18,540 nucleotides of DNA from assembly GCA_027488055.1 (NCBI GenBank), contig JAIYCK010000204.1, forward strand, positions 1 through 18,540, written 5' to 3'. This DNA is from Flavobacteriales bacterium. GTDB taxonomy: Bacteria; Bacteroidota; Bacteroidia; Flavobacteriales_D; Sanyastnellaceae. Position numbers and translations under genes: made by a program. Within the stretch, counting starts at the first letter, position 1. Every line of letters starts with the position of its first letter. The notes under the pieces were generated by a model. The model worked only from the letters and a program-made list of their open reading frames with translations, ran no database searches and was not told the DNA's origin. Positions 16,501 to 18,540 of this stretch are shown piece after piece.

Positions 16501-18540
16501 CCGCCGACAACGGATATGGTTGCCCAGTCACAGAATGTGTAAGCGATGCGGTCCATATCATCAACCCCGAAGTGGCTTTTAACTTTACCACGGGCACAAG
16601 CAATTGCCTTTATGGAGTCACACTAGTGAATACCACGCCAGGTGAAATTGTCCAATCCGCTTGGGATTTCGGTGACAATCAGCAAGGTTTTGGTGTTCAA
16701 GTTTTTCATACATACCCCATTGGCGTGTACGACGTGCAACTAACTGTCACCAACGAATATGGATGCGTGGATAGTCTTTTGGTGGAAGATATCCTCAACT
16801 TCGGCAATCAAGTGGGACCGTTTACTGCGGTCTTAGACTCCGCGAACTGCGCCCCATTCGATGTAGAGTTAAGTGCCTGGAACATAAACGACCAAACATT
16901 CGATTATTTCTGGGACTTCAATGATGGCAATGGTGACCCCATCGGTGGCACCGTCACCGAACATACCTACTTAGCGCCAGGTTCATACTGTCCCTCACTC
17001 ATCATGACAGACCCGAATGGTTGCTCGGTTTTCATTAGTTGCTCCGACACCATTGTGGTAGATGAGTTTGTAATAGGATATCAAACGCCTGAATATATCT
17101 GCGAAGGCGATGCTTACACCATTGATATTTCTGGAGTAGAATTGGTCTCTTGGGTCAATAACCCGTATTTGTCAAACGGCAACAACGAATTACAATTTGT
17201 CCTTTCTCCGCCAGTTGATACCGACTTCTATATCACTGGAATTTACGCCGACTGTGAACGCACAGACACCATCCACGTGGTGGTCAGCCCGCTGCCAGCA
17301 GTGACCTTGACAATGGACACAACCATTTGCTATCAAGATGCTATTTTTCCCCTAAATGACGGCTGGCCTGCATTCCCGGCGGGATCATACACCATCAACA
17401 ATGCACCCGCTACCACTTTTGATCCATCATGGACACCCGGACTGGATTATACCATTGGTTATACATACACAGATACACTGGGCTGCACAAACAGCACTCA
17501 AACAATCGTGCATATCTATGAATTACCAATTGTGCAGTACGAGCCAATCGACGCGCAATGTCAAAATACGGGCAATGTCCTATTCCAAAATGGATTTCCT
17601 GTAGGTGGGATATACTATCTTGCTGACACTGTCATTCAACAATTCTCGAGCGCCACACCCGAGGGAACCTATGATTTCAGCTATACCTATACCGATATAC
17701 ATGGCTGCAGCCAAGATGCTCAGCAATCATTGACGATATATCCATCGCCCATCGTTGATATTGATGTACCAAATTTCTGCATGGATGATCCTATCTATTT
17801 CGAAAACAACAGCTACGTGAATCTTGGGAGCATCTCTTCTGTGGAATGGCTGATCAATGGAAATAGCTACAATGTGTTTCAACCAGAAGGTTTAGTATTC
17901 GACGAATATGGTCAATTTCCTCTGCATGTGACACTGCTCAATGACATTGGCTGTGCAGCAGAACTTGACACCAATTTCAATGTGTATCCAGTGCCAAACT
18001 CCTTGTTTACTGCAGCATGGTCATGCCAAGGTGACACTGTTCACTTTCAAGATCTTTCTACCATCGAAGCCGATACCATCACACAATGGATCTGGAACAT
18101 GGAAGGTGCAGATTACATAGATGATAGCACGTTTGCTTATGCATTCACGGGGTGGGGCAATATCCCTGTATCACTGACCACTTGGACGCAACATGGATGT
18201 GACCATACCTATACTACGCCTGCCACTGTGCACCCCTTGCCTATGGTGGAATTGATATTCGACCACGTATGTGATGGTGAAGAGGTTCAATTCGTTGCCA
18301 ATGAGAGCATTCCTTCGGGCGGCATCGTCTCTCAACTTTGGGATTTCGGCGATGGTGTAAACAGCGAAAACGACAATTTCGCGGATCACCTCTACACCAC
18401 CCCGGCGCAATACACTGTAACGTACACCGCAGTAAGTAATATCGGATGCACCGTTGTACTGTCGGATACTGTGCATGTGTATCCTATGCCTACCGCCCAA
18501 TTCGATGCAGATACATATCAAGTGTGCCAAGGAGAAAGCA
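13584..18540 (+). CDS. Giant secreted PKD-repeat protein, 3' end beyond the window (1652+ aa)
   Basis: The frame opens after the TAG at 13566-13568 and stays open to the window edge. ATG 13584 is preceded by AGGAAA at 13568-13573; ATG 13599 is an alternative. A signal peptide follows (hydrophobic core about residues 14-26, ending WGQ at 28-30). PKD-type W-x-F-G-D-G motifs or variants occur at residues 148 (WDFGDGG), 234 (WSFGDGQ), 318 (WDFDGDG), 489 (WDFNEDG), 573, 657 (WDFGDGS), 941 (WNFGDAT), 1027 (WDFGDNQ), 1110 (WDFNDGNG) and 1586 (WDFGDGV), about 84-90 residues apart. Domains start near P-x-x-x-F...C and end in a D-x-x-G-C turn. From about 1170 to 1500 the repeats lose the WDFGDG motif and look like other Ig-like or SprB-type units. 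Such proteins are usually surface adhesins or gliding-motility proteins secreted by T9SS; the sorting domain would be beyond the edge. Function is inferred from family resemblance. Confidence 0.9.
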   Translation, partial: MTANGMNNTLFKHLGYMTFACLMHVASWGQVSFQSNNTEGCTPLGVIISVSTPTSGISSYLWQITQPNGSVVTATTAQYVAILSQPGAYDVTLTINGNQTQTINDYINVYALPVAQINADDPVGCYPLCVNFSDATISGGGDIVSWNWDFGDGGTSNQQNPAYCYDQVGTFSPVLSIMDEFGCISNATAGGLVQVDDDFPSANFTASSVLDCNPPIQITMTNTSSGSSALSSEWSFGDGQTETTNGIGAVTHSYTQLGNLDVCLTVTDDIGCQHETCEEIYLFQNPNASFTVSENATCEGVMLSFESTTLPVPPTITWDFDGDGIVDANGAAAQFAYEDEGTYQPAITVTYSNQCTQTTSANQTITVADGIQPGFTANVTSACVPPLNVTFTNTTIGSGVNTFEWLIDGVIVGTGPNLVHSFDEFGVFDVTLIATNSAGCSYEVAMDNYITIQAPTISFNTESTVCTDEIVSITNVNISSVDPVLHYYWDFNEDGVFDADAITPQYSYDITGSYHITLQIETVSGCIASYTPAQAVQVLTNVDASFTASFTESCAGQPIEFCITPQAGNIYSWNFYDGTGWISMDLNETCILHDYADTGYFDLAITVFNGACAVNEVFEDYIHILPPVAVWDYSLNCSNPLLVNFVSTSIEADSLVWDFGDGSPLVINEVNPVHQYNTVGEYLVNLTVYNTSNPAWTCPDSQSDVINVSTPSTLLEFTNNVGCPPLYLNIDEDSFNAVWEVEFSNGYSIVNTYQEISNTYQTIQYFNGEYLATINFLANNPNHWPYVVFADAGTYDATVTVTDANGCQATQVYEDIVNVTANPDFAAFDVSLFGDCSPFQVQLTPQLQNLVSWQWIFPNGGIGNTENPVYTILPPYNYDTPSSVTLTATDAQGCTSTVTQPIDILPPANIDFVAANDPGCIGAFTDFINNTQGPEGTTYSWNFGDATSASNQSTEFQPQHIYNANGTYEVCLTADNGYGCPVTECVSDAVHIINPEVAFNFTTGTSNCLYGVTLVNTTPGEIVQSAWDFGDNQQGFGVQVFHTYPIGVYDVQLTVTNEYGCVDSLLVEDILNFGNQVGPFTAVLDSANCAPFDVELSAWNINDQTFDYFWDFNDGNGDPIGGTVTEHTYLAPGSYCPSLIMTDPNGCSVFISCSDTIVVDEFVIGYQTPEYICEGDAYTIDISGVELVSWVNNPYLSNGNNELQFVLSPPVDTDFYITGIYADCERTDTIHVVVSPLPAVTLTMDTTICYQDAIFPLNDGWPAFPAGSYTINNAPATTFDPSWTPGLDYTIGYTYTDTLGCTNSTQTIVHIYELPIVQYEPIDAQCQNTGNVLFQNGFPVGGIYYLADTVIQQFSSATPEGTYDFSYTYTDIHGCSQDAQQSLTIYPSPIVDIDVPNFCMDDPIYFENNSYVNLGSISSVEWLINGNSYNVFQPEGLVFDEYGQFPLHVTLLNDIGCAAELDTNFNVYPVPNSLFTAAWSCQGDTVHFQDLSTIEADTITQWIWNMEGADYIDDSTFAYAFTGWGNIPVSLTTWTQHGCDHTYTTPATVHPLPMVELIFDHVCDGEEVQFVANESIPSGGIVSQLWDFGDGVNSENDNFADHLYTTPAQYTVTYTAVSNIGCTVVLSDTVHVYPMPTAQFDADTYQVCQGES

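Noticed and set aside
14025..18360. PKD repeats considered as a DNA-level tandem repeat or CRISPR-like array
   Set aside because: The repeats are similar only at protein level; the nucleotide sequences have diverged and there are no identical direct repeats with spacers.

Overview
The window looks like chromosomal DNA of a Bacteroidota (Bacteroidetes) bacterium. The evidence is a type IX secretion (T9SS)-like C-terminal domain on a very large secreted protein, a giant PKD-repeat protein, signal peptides ending in SQ, AQ or GQ, poor Shine-Dalgarno sequences, and one or two Bacteroidetes-type -7 promoter boxes (TAnnTTTG). Family or genus cannot be told from this sequence. I see no phage, insertion sequence, CRISPR array, tRNA or rRNA.

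Left part, minus strand, 18-2922: a compact operon with a SpoIIE-type phosphatase carrying a GAF-like N-terminus, then tilS (overlapping the phosphatase end and probably starting at TTG), then a small uncharacterised protein directly behind tilS. Divergent from it is an exported 171-residue protein of unknown function (3088-3603). A perfect palindrome between it and the convergent manC (mannose-1-phosphate guanylyltransferase) looks like a two-way terminator.

Middle part, minus strand, 4968-7778: a three-gene operon of a two-helix small membrane protein, a PstS-like lipoprotein and a periplasmic TPR protein. In many Bacteroidetes such genes follow exbB/exbD genes of a TonB-type energy system; here the energiser genes are absent and gpsA (glycerol-3-phosphate dehydrogenase, plus strand) lies divergently upstream.

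Right part, plus strand, 9093-18540: two giant secreted proteins. The first (1385 aa) carries a T9SS-like sorting domain with an unusual short tail. The second starts at 13584 and runs open through the right edge (1652 codons visible), built mainly of PKD-type repeats with regularly placed cysteines. Between them, in a 333-base gap, lies a compact structured RNA candidate ending in a strong intrinsic terminator. It resembles the apical domain of bacterial SRP RNA (4.5S) but with a shortened apical stem and a possible extra side hairpin. This is the least ordinary item in the window.

Most of the window is therefore housekeeping (tRNA modification, sugar nucleotide and phospholipid precursor synthesis) followed by cell-surface functions typical of the phylum. 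No clearly new multi-gene system is demonstrated by the sequence alone.
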